Below the pieces are notes generated by a model, which ran no database searches, was not told the origin of the DNA, and saw only the letters and a list, made by a program, of their open reading frames with translations. A program made the translations under genes and the position numbers. This document shows, in pieces, positions 1 through 12,094 of a DNA stretch of 64,000 nt. The stretch's first letter is position 1. Each line of letters starts with the position of its first letter. The DNA comes from Maylandia zebra (taxonomy: Eukaryota; Chordata; Actinopteri; Cichliformes; Cichlidae): NCBI RefSeq assembly GCF_041146795.1, contig NC_135187.1, positions 21,831,056-21,895,055 on the forward strand. The letters are read 5' to 3'.

Positions 1-235
1 TTCCGGGCTCGCTATCACTTGGTGGACAAAGAGCATGACAGGTGAAGAAATTAAAATCTCTTAGTTTGCAGATGTTTGTCTCCTTGTTGGAAAAACTGAC
101 AGTTCTGCAACTTTTTTCTCTTTCAGTGCCGAGGGCAGTCACACATCAGGTCAAAGCAATGGGCGTGACCACCAGGCCTTGGCCAAAGCTGTTCAGGTCC
201 ACCAGGACACCTTGCGCACCATGTACTTTGCCTGA
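1..235 (+). CDS. ago2: Argonaute-2 (ago2), last two coding exons
   Basis: Argonaute proteins bind small RNAs and silence matching mRNAs in the cytoplasm; AGO2 is also the vertebrate slicer. Only the end of the PIWI domain is here. Exon A (1-41) encodes [14 protein letters not shown] and ends at a donor at 42 (gtgaag). Exon B starts at 127 after tttcag and runs to a TGA at 233-235. Across the junction the frame gives [18 protein letters not shown], and the protein ends [13 protein letters not shown], the hallmark Argonaute C-terminus. The [12 protein letters not shown] version is that of AGO2 rather than AGO1, 3 or 4 as I remember them. The rest of the gene lies to the left. It is convergent with pals2. 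Paralogue assignment is from memory, but membership of the family is near certain. Confidence 0.95.
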
Positions 236-852
236 GAGCACCCAACTCCCAGGAAGGCGTGGGTGAGACATCACTGATGGAACGCACTACCCTCCGCTGT
301 CTCACTGTCAGCTGTAGATAACATTACAGTGGTTTCACATTGTGATCTCCCTACCAGACAAACATGTCAGTAACCCAAATGTCTACAATTGTACTTAAAC
401 CCACCAAAACCATTCCAGCAATTAGACTGTAACATGCAAAAGAGTCATTCTTTCTTGAGGATTGAGCTGGAAGAGGCTTTATTTACATGTCGTGCATTAG
501 TTGTATTTGTACTTGTTATCTGTTTAAAAAAAGGGTGAAAATTATGAAAAGACAAGGCAGAGTTTGTATGTTAATAGAAGAATTTTCTTTCTTTCTTTTT
601 TTTTTTACTAGCAGGCGAAAACAGTATACAGTGGGGTGGTTTCACATTTCGAAGAAGCCAGTCGCCCTCCTTCTCCTTTTGTTTTGTTATTAGGCTCTTG
701 GTGCTTGAAGGGAGAAGGCAAAAATCAAAAGATGTGGGGGTCCATTAACTGTTATATGCCTAATGATTTAGTCCTCCCCACAGACATTATTTATCAGCCT
801 ATCAAAGCAAAGTGCACTGACCAGGATGAGCGCTTCAATCAGGACAAAAGTA

Positions 853-855
<3 letters not shown>

Positions 856-882
<27 letters not shown>
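856..882. repeat. (TA)n microsatellite
   Basis: An uninterrupted run of about 13 TA units within the presumed ago2 3' UTR. Confidence 0.9.
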
Positions 883-885
<3 letters not shown>

Positions 886-2308
886 AGGGTTGTTTGTGTT
901 CGTTTTCCCCCACATAGGGCACTATGTGATGAAAAGTGCCATTTAAGAGTATCTTCTTTCTTTTTTCTTTTTTTTTTGCCACTTCTATGTAAAACAATGA
1001 ATTTTTCTTCCAGTATTTGTCCTCTTGACACTGATGATCTTATTATGCCAACTCTGTTGACAGTTAATGATCTTGACATCAGATTTGTTTAACCCCTGAA
1101 TCTACACTTTTTAATTTATTTTTTTTTAATGAAGCTCTTTTTGTATTTAGAAATTTGGGGGGGGGACAAACATTTTTTTTTTTCCTCCTTTGCCCCACTG
1201 TTAAGTCTGAACTGACAAACCAGTGACCTGAGATGTAATATATTGGGACTGGTTCCCAGTAAGGACACATTTCTAATGTATTCTGAGCCATGTTGACAAA
1301 AGACACTTGATTAGGAAGTCACCATAGTGGGGAACATGTTAAAATCTGTGTGATTCCCATCTGTTCTTACAGACTTTTTAAAATTTGAATAACTTCTCCA
1401 ATGGATATGCATGTAGCTGGCTCATGTTTTAGACATTTTAGGCATTTGTGATGATTGTTTATTTCTCCCTTTATACACATCAACCCTACTTCTATTTTTT
1501 TAATGTATATAACACAGGATCATGTATTCTGCTGTGTCATTTGTGTGGCTTGTCGGTAACCAGGCATTCGGTACAGTGGAGTCAAAGCTGCAACATTTTA
1601 GAGTTTAACTGATTGAAATTCCTTAAAACTTCTTTAACGTAGTGTTTGCTCCAAGAACTAGGGGCTGTCATCGCACAAAAGCTTGGGTTTTATGCAAATG
1701 ACTTTTTTGTGAGTCTTTATACTATTTAGTAATGTTGGTAATAAGGTATATTTTGAATAAGCCTTCAGTGGAAGCTGCTGAAAGATTATAGTTTTTTTTT
1801 TTCTTTTTTAAAAAACTGGCCCACGTGTTAAAAAAATTGTCTAAATTAATATTGTCTTTGTATGCAGATAAATGCAAATATATGGCCTTTTAAGACTGTC
1901 ATGTCTTACTAATAACATTATTATATAATAATATCCCACCTAAGTTTTACTAATGCTATAAGCAGGCGAATGTTGACATAGTCTTGAGTGGAGGCGAGTA
2001 GTTTATCTTTTCTAACTATGCATCATTTTTAACCAAGAGATTTAGCAGTGGGTATCTCACATGAATTGGAGTCATTTCTAGAGGTAGATAATCAGGGCTT
2101 TTTATGTTGTTTTTAGCATATTGCATTTAGTAGCGTTTCTTAGTGCTTATCAACGTCTTCATACCTTTCTAATAGGATGAAGTATTTATGTGGTCATTTG
2201 TAACATTGTAGATTTTATAGCCTATAAATTGGGTGGATCCTTTGTAACACACAGTCTTTCCTAGCCAAACAAGATTATGAACTTTTACATGATGAATATT
2301 AAAAAAAG

Positions 2309-2310
<2 letters not shown>

Positions 2311-2383
<73 letters not shown>
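2311..2383. repeat. Long (AT)n microsatellite
   Basis: About 36 perfect AT units, preceded by an A-rich stretch. It is self-complementary and likely length-variable between individuals. Confidence 0.97.
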
Positions 2384-2387
<4 letters not shown>

Positions 2388-5300
2388 TATGAAAGCACAA
2401 AAGGACATCTCGATTCTAGGTGCTAGATGTTTTCACTGTAAAACACCTTAAATCCTCACTGGACTGGTCCACAAGTCTCCGTAGTTGCATGCTAAAAAAC
2501 AAGTAAGCATCATAATGTTTTGGATCTTTTCTCTCCCTTTGATGACCTCTCTATGGTTCCCTTTGTACTCATGACCTGTAAAAGCAACTAGAAATCCGAC
2601 TGACTGTGTTTGTGGGGCATTCTGAAAATTCTGTACTTGATATTTACTGTTATGATGTCAATATTGTTCTTATCGGTGCTGGTCTCACAACATGTAAATT
2701 TGGATGCACTTTTGATAGCAATGGTGTGACTTTTATAGATAATCAATTGAAGCGAGAGGCTCGGCCGTTTTGCGTGACGCCGGCGTAATTGTGTGGAAAT
2801 GGCCGTGTGTACTACCTCTTGTTACCTGTTTTAAGTGTTATGGTAACATCACACTGCTGGCCATTTCTGTATAATTACCCCTGCAATCTATCTAATTGGC
2901 GCTGTTTGAGTCTTGCATCTTGACAGAATAGGTTTTAAACGTTTGCTGTGCTTGATGGTGAACGTGCTTTCTCAGTTTGTGGTTAAGCGATTTATTTTTT
3001 AACTTTTTTAATTTTTCACCCTCATAGTTTTGCTCAGACTGATGAGAGAATGTGTGTTTTGAGTGTTGAGCTGTACGACCAAATTCCTGAACTGTGTTTG
3101 TACCTACACACAGATTTCCCTGCTTTCTTTCCTTTTATTCTATGCACCAATAAGAAGCAGCATTTTTTTTTTATTTTATTTCTATATTGAATAATAACTC
3201 CTTTGCTTTTCAGTTGAGCAGTATGCCATCAAGTATGTCACCCATATTTGGTCTGATAATTTTATTTCATTATTCAAAAGTAGAAGGTACAAAGTAAATG
3301 TACCCAGTTGGTGCTGTGTGTCAGACTAGGGAAGTAATCTAGAAAAGACTGCCCACGGATAGATTGATAGAGCCTGAAAACTATCACATAGTACTTGTTG
3401 ATATCTGTATGAAAATGACACAGCCGAAGATTTATGTCAAATTTCACCCCAGAGCATTTATTTCTATGTACAATCATGCATTTAAGTCCTTATTTAAGCT
3501 TTAGGTTTGTTTTGATCCAGTCATCTCGGTCAGAGTAGGTGGATCAGAACAGATGAATTAATCAGGAGAAGCCCATCTTTGGCTCTGTACTTGGAAATGT
3601 GAATGTCTTTGTTCCTGTGTGATTGCAGGCCTTTGTAACGCGACCACAGCTATCTTCACTTACTCGAATGTTCAGTTCTTAGACTGTTCCTCAAAGGGAC
3701 GCGTCGGAATATAGTGTAATAGTTGGAAGTCATTCTCTAGAAGTTAACCGTCATGTATTGTTGACAGATTGAATCATTGTTTCCTGTAACAGCACAAACA
3801 TCAGAAACTGACTGGCTTGTAACTTTAAGCTGTCTATGTTTTTTAAGAGATGACTTTGAACTTGTTTCCGCTTCTTTACGTTTTACATTACCTACACCAG
3901 CACCTTATAAAACCTGGTCAAAATGGCTTTTTTCTCCCTATACTTAACAAACAATATTCGACAGTGTGTTTTGTTTTGTTTTTCTTTGCACTAAACAAAG
4001 GACTTAGAGCTAGTCATGTATTGAGAGTGTTTATCAGGGGGCAGGCTGGCAGCCTGGATTTTTGGATTTTGGTGGCTTTTCAAAATAAAAGATGCACAGT
4101 CAACAAGTGTCGCCAATCATAGGCAGGAGATTTGCGGGGGGTTTGTAGCCGGCGCATCAATGCCACAGTGTTTGAGTATTAAGGTTTGACACGGCTGTGA
4201 CAGCCATGTGTACATTAAGTTGTTCTTAGTAAGGCCTCTTTTTCTCTAAAATTGCTACAAACTACACATATCACAACTCAGAAGAGGCTTTTCCTTTTTC
4301 ACATAAATCATCTTCGTCACAATAGAACAGAATACTTTATTGTGACTGTTACAAGAACAATGAAATACAGTATGAGCTCAGTCAAGAATGTTTAACAGAC
4401 CAATACTTGTAGCCTGGATGAATGTGGCAATGCTTTTCAAGTAAAGTGGAGCAGTGAGGCTTTCAGAACAGCTGTAGTGCTGCCCATAAAAACATTCTCA
4501 AACAAGGCAATTAAATGCACACATTCACCTCACTTTGGCTGTTTTCCCATTATCTTTCGGAGCGGCCAAAACGCGGATAAAGCAAGTTTTAGAAATAGCT
4601 TTTTCGTAAACTAAATGGCATATCATAAGCTATTTTAATCAGCAAATTATTTTCTCATAATTTTCTTTAGTTTTTAAGAGGTAATGATAACATTTCTCCA
4701 AATGGTAACCATCAGCCTTTGCGTTTTTGTTTGTTTGTTTTTATTAATAGTATTCTTTTTAATTTATTTTCATTTTTTTTAATGGTCATGGAGTACAAAA
4801 TTAAAGCCGGCTTTCTAATGAAGCAGTCCCCTTACATGAATTAATTCCATACCATTACCCTCTGTATAGTAATGTCTCCTCTTTCTGTCGCTTATCTGTC
4901 TCTTGTGGAGAAAATCTTGCTGTTATAAAGAGATCTCTTGTAGAGTAGATCCTATTTTCCTAGCTCCATATATTAAAAATGAATGTAATTAGAACCTGCG
5001 TGGTTTGTAATGTTGTATAGGCTATCCATCCAGTACATTTATACTCATCTTTGCATCTTATGTACAGCCTTTTCTTTCTGTTTTCTTCTCTTTATTTATA
5101 GGCTTTATTAATTCCAGAAAGTATTGTTTTCTTCTTCTCAGTCATTTAAATATTGCTCATGTCACAGACCATATAATCTTTTTATTTTTATTCTTTCTGA
5201 TATGAAATGAAAGTAGTAATTTCACAGTTGTGCTGTCTTTCTCTGGATGTTGGCTACTGTACTTTTAGGAGACATATGTTTCACACTGGTGCAAAGAGTA

Positions 5301-5939
5301 GCCATCCTTTGAGTCCTGGCATCATACTTGTGTGAGGTGCTAAAACATAAGCGCTTTGTGTGTATATTAGGTGGTTTGCGTAGGTGTGTGATCTCATTTG
5401 CTGTTCGATTTTAAACGTATGCTTAAGCCCTCGGGTCTCGTATTCCTGTCCAGCCCCTACAGAGCTGTCTTGTAAAATCCTCCCTGAATTATTACATTAA
5501 TTAGTGCAGTGCCACATAAATGCAGAGAAGCTTTTTTTAAGTGTTACTTCTGTTCCTTTTTTCATTTGTATTGCTACACAGCTGGGTTTTTTGTTTTGTT
5601 TAGTTTTTTAGTTGTTGTTTTTTGTTTTTTGTTTTTAGATCTATAACTGACCTATATATACATGGCATATACATAACATCCCGTTCCTGTGTGACATAGA
5701 TTTTTTTTTTTCTAAATAAGCATCACTTTTTGTCTCTGACAGTTATGCCAATGTCCACTCAATTATCTGTAACCATTTGCTGCCAGTTTGGTATCCATAA
5801 AGTTTGCCTGTATTCTTGTTTTAGCTACAAGTGTCAACAATTAGTATAAATTCCAGTGGTGTACCAATAAGGAAAGACCTGTTCAATTCCATTGGATGCA
5901 GCTGTTTCATTCACTTTACCTTGGATGTGTTTAAGACAT

Positions 5940-6552
5940 CAGTCACACAGGCCTAGAGACCAGTTGGGGACTGCCTGGCAACCATTTTTCAATGTGGTTG
6001 CTGGAAGTTTCTTTTTCTTTGTTTTTTGTTTTGTTTTTTGCGGTCACTAGGTCAAGTTGGCTGCAAAGGGGTATACAGCGCTAAGCCAAAATTCTCCTTG
6101 TTTTGGTTGCTAGCACATTTCCATGGTCGCTTCTAGTTTGCATGGGAGATGCCAACTTGTCTGCAAACACTTAGCAACCACCACCAAGCAGTAGTGAAAC
6201 TGTGAAAAGTGCGACACAAACTGGAAATGGTGCTGGTTTGCCATCAAAGCAAAAGATGTGACTTTTAAAACGTGTTGGTTTCAGCTAAAATTTCACTTTT
6301 ACTATGACAGTTTTTGTTTTGCATTGCACTTTTCACAGTTTCACTACTACTCAGTGGTTAATTGGCAAGTGTTTGCAGACAAGTTGGAATGTTCCATGCA
6401 AAATATAGGCAACCAAACTATTCACTAGAAAGGTTTTGGTGACAGCCAGGAACTTCCAGCAACCACTTAACAACTAGTTAGGAATAAACATTGTTCCCTG
6501 GCCACTTGAGGTTTCCAGGGATTGCCAACCACTCTCTAGACCTGTGTGACTG
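5940..6552. mobile_element. Foldback MITE-like element with long inverted repeats
   Basis: The ends are inverted copies: CAGTCACACAGGCCTAGAGA at the left and the reverse complement of CAGTCACACAGGTCTAGAGA at the right. Similarity continues inward: TGGTTGCTGGAAGTT, CCAACTTGTCTGCAAACACT and GTGAAACTGTGAAAAGTGC occur in both arms in opposite orientation. The left arm is about 5940-6212 and the right arm about 6326-6552, with a loop of roughly 110 bases. There is no coding capacity, so this is a non-autonomous DNA element. I could not assign a superfamily or find a clear target-site duplication. It lies inside the presumed ago2 3' UTR. Confidence 0.85.
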
Positions 6553-7888
6553 AAGCCAAAGAAACGGGAATGCAAGATTACAGTGTTGGCCGTACTACTT
6601 TGTTTCTAATTAAACATCTAGTGGAAAAATGGCCAGGAAAATGTCTTGATCATAAAAGGATCAATCCCAGTCATTTTGTTAGCACTTGAATTTTCTTTAT
6701 CCACGGAATATTTTAATGTCAAGTAGATGGTTTGGTATGCTCGAACTGCACTTTTTTAAATCATTGCCTGCTGGATGCCATTTTATCCTAATTTCTTGTC
6801 TATAAATTCTAATTGAATATAGCTATTTATGTGCATTCACAAGTGAACTTCTAAGCTCCTCTGGCAACCAGCAGGGTGCAGAAAAGCACACAGTAATCTG
6901 GCAGCTGTGGCATTGACAGGTGACACATCTGCATCCAGGTGGCTATTCAGGGTTAGGCTGGATGACGTAGTAAATCAGATCTAGACTGAGGAGAGCCGTT
7001 ACAGAACTTAACCAAGCCATCACCATTAAGCTGAACTATATGAATCCAATCATGCAAGACTTGTGGGTATTTTTTATTTGTATTTTTCCAAGCATTTTTA
7101 GTCTTGTGAACGACTTGGCTTTTTATTTACTGACTTGGATAAAACTACCTCAGAGCAGTGTCGGGTGCTAGCTAATATTATCCCTAATTTATGAGTGACA
7201 ACAAAATGAAGAAATTGTAGTGACCAAACCAATGAAAGCCAATATCACATCAAAGCACTGTCTGTTTTGGGGGGTTTTCACCCTTAATAAGTAATCCTGC
7301 ATGGACTGGTTGGTTGCTTTAGTTGGTTACATTTTACCGGACCAAATTTTTTTACTATCGGGAGTCTCATTGTTTTTAATGTGAGTCGATGAAGACAGCC
7401 AAGCACAATCTAGGACTCGTTCACGTGTAATGCTAACTATAAAAGATGTCTGGATCTTTTAAAAGGTGCCATCGTAATTGCTAATTCATGACATGTTGAT
7501 AATCCAGCAAAACCTGTTGATTTTAAAAAGACGTTTGTAGTGGCGACGAAGGTTTGTGGAAAAGATGTATGCACAGCAATAAATTTCCTGAGCGTGGGCT
7601 GCAGATTGTTGGTGTTTTTTCTTTTTCTTTTTAAACCAGTCTGTCCACTGTGGGCAGGCTTTTAGTTGGCAAGACAAATGCCTGTGAGATCAGACAAACT
7701 TAGTCTCAATTTATGGAACCAGCTTCTTTTTCAGTTTTTGTTTTGCCAGCAAGTTTAGAAATATCAAGGCTTCTTAGTGAACAGAGCCACGCTGTTATCA
7801 CATGCCTACATTTTTTTTCAACCCAAACTGCAATAAAATCCAGAGTGGATTTCCCCATCTGGTACTCGCCACACTCAATGCCATTATT

Positions 7889-7917
7889 TTTTATTATTAT
7901 TATTATTATTATTATTT
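7889..7917. repeat. (TTA)n microsatellite
   Basis: About eight to nine TTA/ATT units, in the presumed ago2 3' UTR. Confidence 0.85.
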
Positions 7918-8039
7918 TTCATTAACAAAGGGAAAATCCACATCTGAATACACTTCACACAAAGAAAAAGAATTGAAATCCGACGGAAGGCACACGCGAG
8001 GTCGTGTGTGGTTGTTGAGTACAGGTCGTAGCCTTTTGT

Positions 8040-8043
<4 letters not shown>

Positions 8044-8079
<36 letters not shown>
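8044..8079. repeat. (CT)n microsatellite
   Basis: About 17 perfect CT units, a polypyrimidine tract on the sense strand of ago2. Confidence 0.95.
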
Positions 8080-8081
<2 letters not shown>

Positions 8082-9588
8082 GTTTTGTGAGTCCTTTCAA
8101 AATAAAGTTTTGACTAAAATCTGTCATGCCGCATAAAAAGTAAAAAAGAAAAAAAAGTTTTAACTACCATGCAACCTCGTGTGTAGATGCTGCATAGAAC
8201 GATCAGTATTTGTGTTTTGCACTTTCAAAGCGGTCTCAAGAAAAAGAAAAAAAAAAAAAAGGAGGCCCATCTGAGATTGGGCTGATAATAAGAATAAAAC
8301 TGACGAGGTATTTTACGCTATCAATAGGAATTATAAGGAATAATATGACTCGGAGGAGCTTTTCTAAAAACGTTGATATATCTATATATTCATGAAGTAC
8401 CTCATAAGCCTGATATATGCTGCATTGACCTTTTTTTTTTTTTTTTTTTGTTTTGTTCTTTTAGTGTGCTTCATATTGTCCAGTAACATAATTTTCCCCT
8501 CTAGGGGAGGTTTGAATGTCACTTCAGGCTGTGCCCACGCTGATAGCTCTTCTTGTAACATGTTACACCATGTGGCCAAATAACGTGTCATTTATGCAAG
8601 TCATAATGTCAATCAGAATATTCCTCGTCTCATTTCTGCGTCCTTTTCTATTTTATTTTATCCTTTTTTTTTGGCATCTTCCCTGCATGTGTGTAGCCAA
8701 AAAGGAAAAAAAAAGATTGGGTTCAGTTAACCAAGGGTTGACGTGCACCGAGCAGCTGTGGTAAAGCGCGACTGTTGACTCAGGCACTGACATGTAAGGG
8801 CTGTATCTGCTCACCCTGTCCTCCACCCCTCCATCCCATCCCGTGCACTTCCCTCCTCCACCCTGACACCCTTTGTCTTAAAATAGCCTTAGATCTACAA
8901 GTGAGGTTCCTATTTGGCCTTAAACAAATTATGCACTACAGTTTCACAGACTTGACAAAGAGCTCGATTCCAATTTAGACACGCTTTCTTTTAAGACTTC
9001 ATGTTATCTACCTCCTGAGAATGTACAGTCTGTCCTGGAGTTGCAGTTGACTACAAAACTTTTTTGTTGTTGTTTTCTGACAGAAGATAATCAAAATTGA
9101 TACAAAATTAACTCAGAACTAATACCAGGACACTCCTTTTTTTTTCTTTTCTTTCTTATAATTATAAGCCATGACAGAGAAGCAAAGTGACCAAAGTCTC
9201 TTGGCAGAGGTAGCCCTGCAAAGCCGCGTGAATTCAAACCTCCCTTTCCTCCTGTCATTTTGAGCTCACTTATATTTTGCATATATTTTAGTTTCTCTAT
9301 CTCTTTTACTCCCTTATTTAAACCACAACATGCCAAAACTGAATTTGCTGTCATTCCTGTTCTGGTGAGGGTCTTTTGCTCATTTCATATGTTTCAAATC
9401 CACTGCTAAGCTCCTTGTTCTTGTTATTGTAAGCTTTGATTTCTCTTATACGTTTTCTTTTTTTTTTCTTTTTGTAACAATTATGCTTACAGAACACAAG
9501 ATATGCTGTAAACCCTGTTAGGACATAATGTGAATACGTATCACTTAATATAGTTCGCTCTTTGGCTTGACTGTAAATTGCATTAATT

Positions 9589-9594
9589 AATAAA
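9589..9594 (+). terminator. ago2: Candidate distal poly(A) signal of ago2
   Basis: AATAAA in an AT-rich context, followed by a T- and G-containing stretch. It is the last good signal before sequence that looks intergenic. Other AATAAA hexamers at 4084 and 8101 could be used instead. Confidence 0.4.
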
Positions 9595-9620
9595 AATGTT
9601 TGAAAAAGGTTTTCTGCTGC

Positions 9621-10100
9621 GTTGTCACTTGATGTTTTCATTCCTGTATTTTCATATCCTGTCCAGTTTTGCTGAACTGTTACCAGAGAGGAAGTAGAAG
9701 TTCACATCAGAGGGGAGAAGGCCTGATTCAGATACCTGTAGACTGAAACAAGATGACTACACTATCAACACTGTCTGTGAAGATGATTATGTGCCAGTAG
9801 AACAAGCAACACAACAAAAAATATCACATCAGCTGAGTCAGGATTGTTTTATTTACTTAATTTAATTAAAGTATCAAAGCACAATATGCATTAAAAGAAA
9901 GGACCACTCCAAATAATAAATAAAACCAATGAATGGAACATCTTTATTCATACTCTAAGAATAAATCCCTTTCCAGGTGGTTCTTGCATGAGGTCAACTG
10001 TGTGAATCTAAACTGGCTGCCTTGTTTTTGTTTGTTTGTTTGTTTTGTTGTTTTTGTTTTTTAAGTGCACAATAAGTAGGGGGCCATGAATGTGTGGCCC
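9621..10100. other. Intergenic stretch between ago2 and a LINE
   Basis: No coding exon, RNA gene or recognisable repeat was seen beyond a short GTTT-rich tract near 10025-10060. It separates the presumed end of ago2 from the 3' end of the LINE. Confidence 0.5.
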
Positions 10101-10105
10101 TATCA

Positions 10106-11614
10106 GAATCAGAATCAGAATCAGAATCAGAATGGGTTTATTGCCAGATGTTGAGGTTTACAACATTAGGAAATTGCTGCGGTGCTTCAGTGCAGACAAT
10201 AAGAATTAAAGTGCTATGTAGAAAGAAAGATATGTGCATGAGATATACATGAGAATAAGAATTATGAGTGCTACGTAGAAAGATATATACATGAGTGCAG
10301 GTGGTGATCAGTGCCAGACATGAAATGATGCAGTGACACAGCGTAGGGTCATGTGTTAGTGGCGGGGACAGTCATGTGGTTATTGTTCATGTGTCCAACA
10401 GCAGAGGGGAAGAAACTGTTCTTATGGCGAGAGGTTCTGGTGCGAATGGACCGGAGCCTCCTGCCTGAGGGGAGCAGGTCAAACAGACTGTGTCCAGGGT
10501 GAGAAGGGTCAGCTGAGATCCGGGCTGCACGCCGCAGTGTCCTGGAGGTGTACAGGTCCTGCAGAGATGGGAGTCTGCAGCCAATCACCTTCTCAGCAGA
10601 GCGCACAACACGCTGCAGTCTCTGTTTGTCCCTGATAGTGGCTCCAGCGTACCACACGGTGATGGAGGTGGTGAGGATGGACTCGATGATTGCAGTGTAG
10701 AATTGCATCATCGTCCGTGTTGGCAGGTTGAATTTCTTCAGCTGCCTCAGGAAGTACATCCTCTGCTGGGCTTTCTTGATGACGGAGGTGATGGTGGGCT
10801 CCCACTTCAGGTCCTGGGTGATGGTGGTACCCAGGAAGCGGAATGAGTCCACAGAGGTGATGGGGGTGTCAGTCAGGATGATGGGGGGGAGTGGGGCTGT
10901 GTGCTTCCTGAAGTCCACAATAATCTCCACTGTCTTCTGGGCATTCAGCACCAGGTTGTTGTGGCTGCACCAAGACACCAGATGTTCAACCTCCCTCCTG
11001 TAGGCAGACTCATCCCCGTCAGAGATGAGCCCAATGACGGTGGTGTCATCTGCGAACTTGATTAGCTTGACAGACTGGTGGGTGGAGGTGCAGCAGTTGG
11101 TGTACAGGGAGAAGAGCAGAGGAGAAAGAACACAGCCCTGAGGGGAGCCGGTGCTGATGGTCCGGGAGTCCGAGACATTCTTCCCCAGCCTCACATGCTG
11201 CTTCCTGTCCGTCAGGAAGTCAGTGATCCACCGGCAGATGGGATCAGGCACATTCATCTGGGAAAGCTTGCCTCGGAGATGGTCTGGAAGGATGGTGTTG
11301 AAGGCAGAGCTGAAGTCCACAAACAGGATCCTGGCGTAGGTTCCTGGGGAGTCCAGATGCTGCAGGATGAAGTGTAGGGCCATGTTGATGGCGTCGTCTA
11401 CAGACCTGTTGGCTCTATATGCAAACTGCAGGGGGTCCAGGAGGGGGGCCGTGAGGGTCTTGAGATGGGAGAGAACTAGGCGCTCAAATGACTTCATGAC
11501 CACAGATGTCAGAGCCACGGGTCTGTAGTCATTTAGTCCAGTGATCCTAGGTTTCTTGGGGACAGGGATTATGGTAGAGGACTTGAAGCAGGCAGGCATG
11601 CTCCGTATCTGCAT
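10106..11614 (-). mobile_element. 5'-truncated LINE, Rex1/CR1-like, with reverse transcriptase
   Basis: The - strand encodes an open 421-residue stretch (11614 to 10349) covering most of a non-LTR reverse transcriptase. Motifs in order are [26 protein letters not shown] (motif A), [15 protein letters not shown] (motif B) and [11 protein letters not shown] (motif C, FADD in place of the usual YADD). Next comes the thumb-like [12 protein letters not shown], and it ends [20 protein letters not shown]. The N-terminal endonuclease is missing, so the copy is 5'-truncated as is usual for LINEs. The 3' end carries a six-base tandem repeat (CAGAAT on +, 10106-10135), a style of tail used by Rex1/CR1-clade elements. 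The open frame suggests a fairly recent insertion. The clade is my best call; L2 is the main alternative. Confidence 0.85.
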
Positions 11615-11619
11615 TGCTC

Positions 11620-11755
11620 TTCTGGCACTGACTCATTTTGAGTCTGGCTGCCTCTACTCGGCCTCCAATATCTATGGGCCAGATGGTGTAACAATTGGGG
11701 CCACATCTGGCCCACATAACACCCGCCCCTGTCATATTTGAGTCCTAAGAAAACC
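11620..11755. repeat. Unclassified interspersed repeat fragment
   Basis: Contains GGGCCAGATGGTGTAAC and CCACATCTGGCCCACAT, an inverted, GGCC-rich pattern that I associate with a common fish repeat. A similar phrase, TGTGCCAGATGTGGCCC, occurs near 24102. It abuts the truncated 5' end of the LINE. Family unknown. Confidence 0.35.
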
Positions 11756-11944
11756 AGTGGAAATGAACCCTAAATATCAACTTAAAACTCAAGACAAGAA
11801 AAATGAAGATAACAGAATTTTTCACATAAATATTTTATGGTTTATATTAAAAAGATTGAATGTAAAGAATATACATTTTAAAGGGCCTTGAACTTCAACG
11901 ATTGACCAGGAAGCAAAATGCTCCACATGTCCACTGAAGACGAG

Positions 11945-11960
11945 CAGCGCCCCCTGCAGT
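11945..11960 (-). promoter_or_regulatory. CTCF-like motif flanking 5S copy 1
   Basis: On the - strand the sequence reads CTGCAGGGGGCGCTG, close to the core of the vertebrate CTCF motif (AGGGGGCGC). It sits 17-32 bases past the 5S gene and is repeated as the mirror image beside copy 2. Confidence 0.45.
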
Positions 11961-11976
11961 TTGTGTAAGTGAAAAA

Positions 11977-12094
11977 GCTTACAGCACCTGGTATTCCCAG
12001 GCGGTCTCCCATCCAAGTACTGACCAGGCCCGACCCTGCTTAGCTTCCGAGATCAGACGAGATCGGGCGTGTTCAGGGTGGTATGGCCGTAAGC
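11977..12094 (-). rRNA. 5S ribosomal RNA gene, copy 1
   Basis: Read on the - strand it is a full-length 5S sequence beginning GCTTACGGCCATACCACCC and ending CAGGTGCTGTAAGC. The internal control region is intact, including AGCTAAGCAGGGTCGGGCC and GTTCAGTACTTGG-type sequence (here GGTCAGTACTTGG). A run of five T follows the 3' end (AAGCTTTTTC), a pol III terminator. About 28 bases upstream is a TATA-like TAATAAAAGG. It is the divergent partner of the copy at 12405. No defect is visible, so it may be expressed. Confidence 0.95.

Larger units (their letters stand above)
236..9620 (+). other. ago2: Presumed very long 3' UTR of ago2
   Basis: After the ago2 stop I find no coding exon for over 9 kb. 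T homopolymers on the + strand greatly outnumber A homopolymers, a bias often seen on the sense strand of transcribed DNA. Vertebrate AGO2 mRNAs are known for 3' UTRs near 10 kb. AATAAA signals lie at about 4084, 8101 and 9589; the last is my preferred distal end, the others possible shorter forms. The stretch also holds a foldback MITE (5940-6552) and several microsatellites. That all of it is UTR is inference; part could be intergenic. Confidence 0.6.

Noticed and set aside
636-1092. Overlapping small frames after ago2
   Set aside because: They are driven by the (TA)n microsatellite, which is open in several frames, within the presumed 3' UTR.
10349-11614. Reverse transcriptase frame as a domesticated host gene
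   Set aside because: It has a LINE-type 3' tandem tail and 5' truncation, and there is no sign of host exons. An ordinary recent LINE copy explains it.
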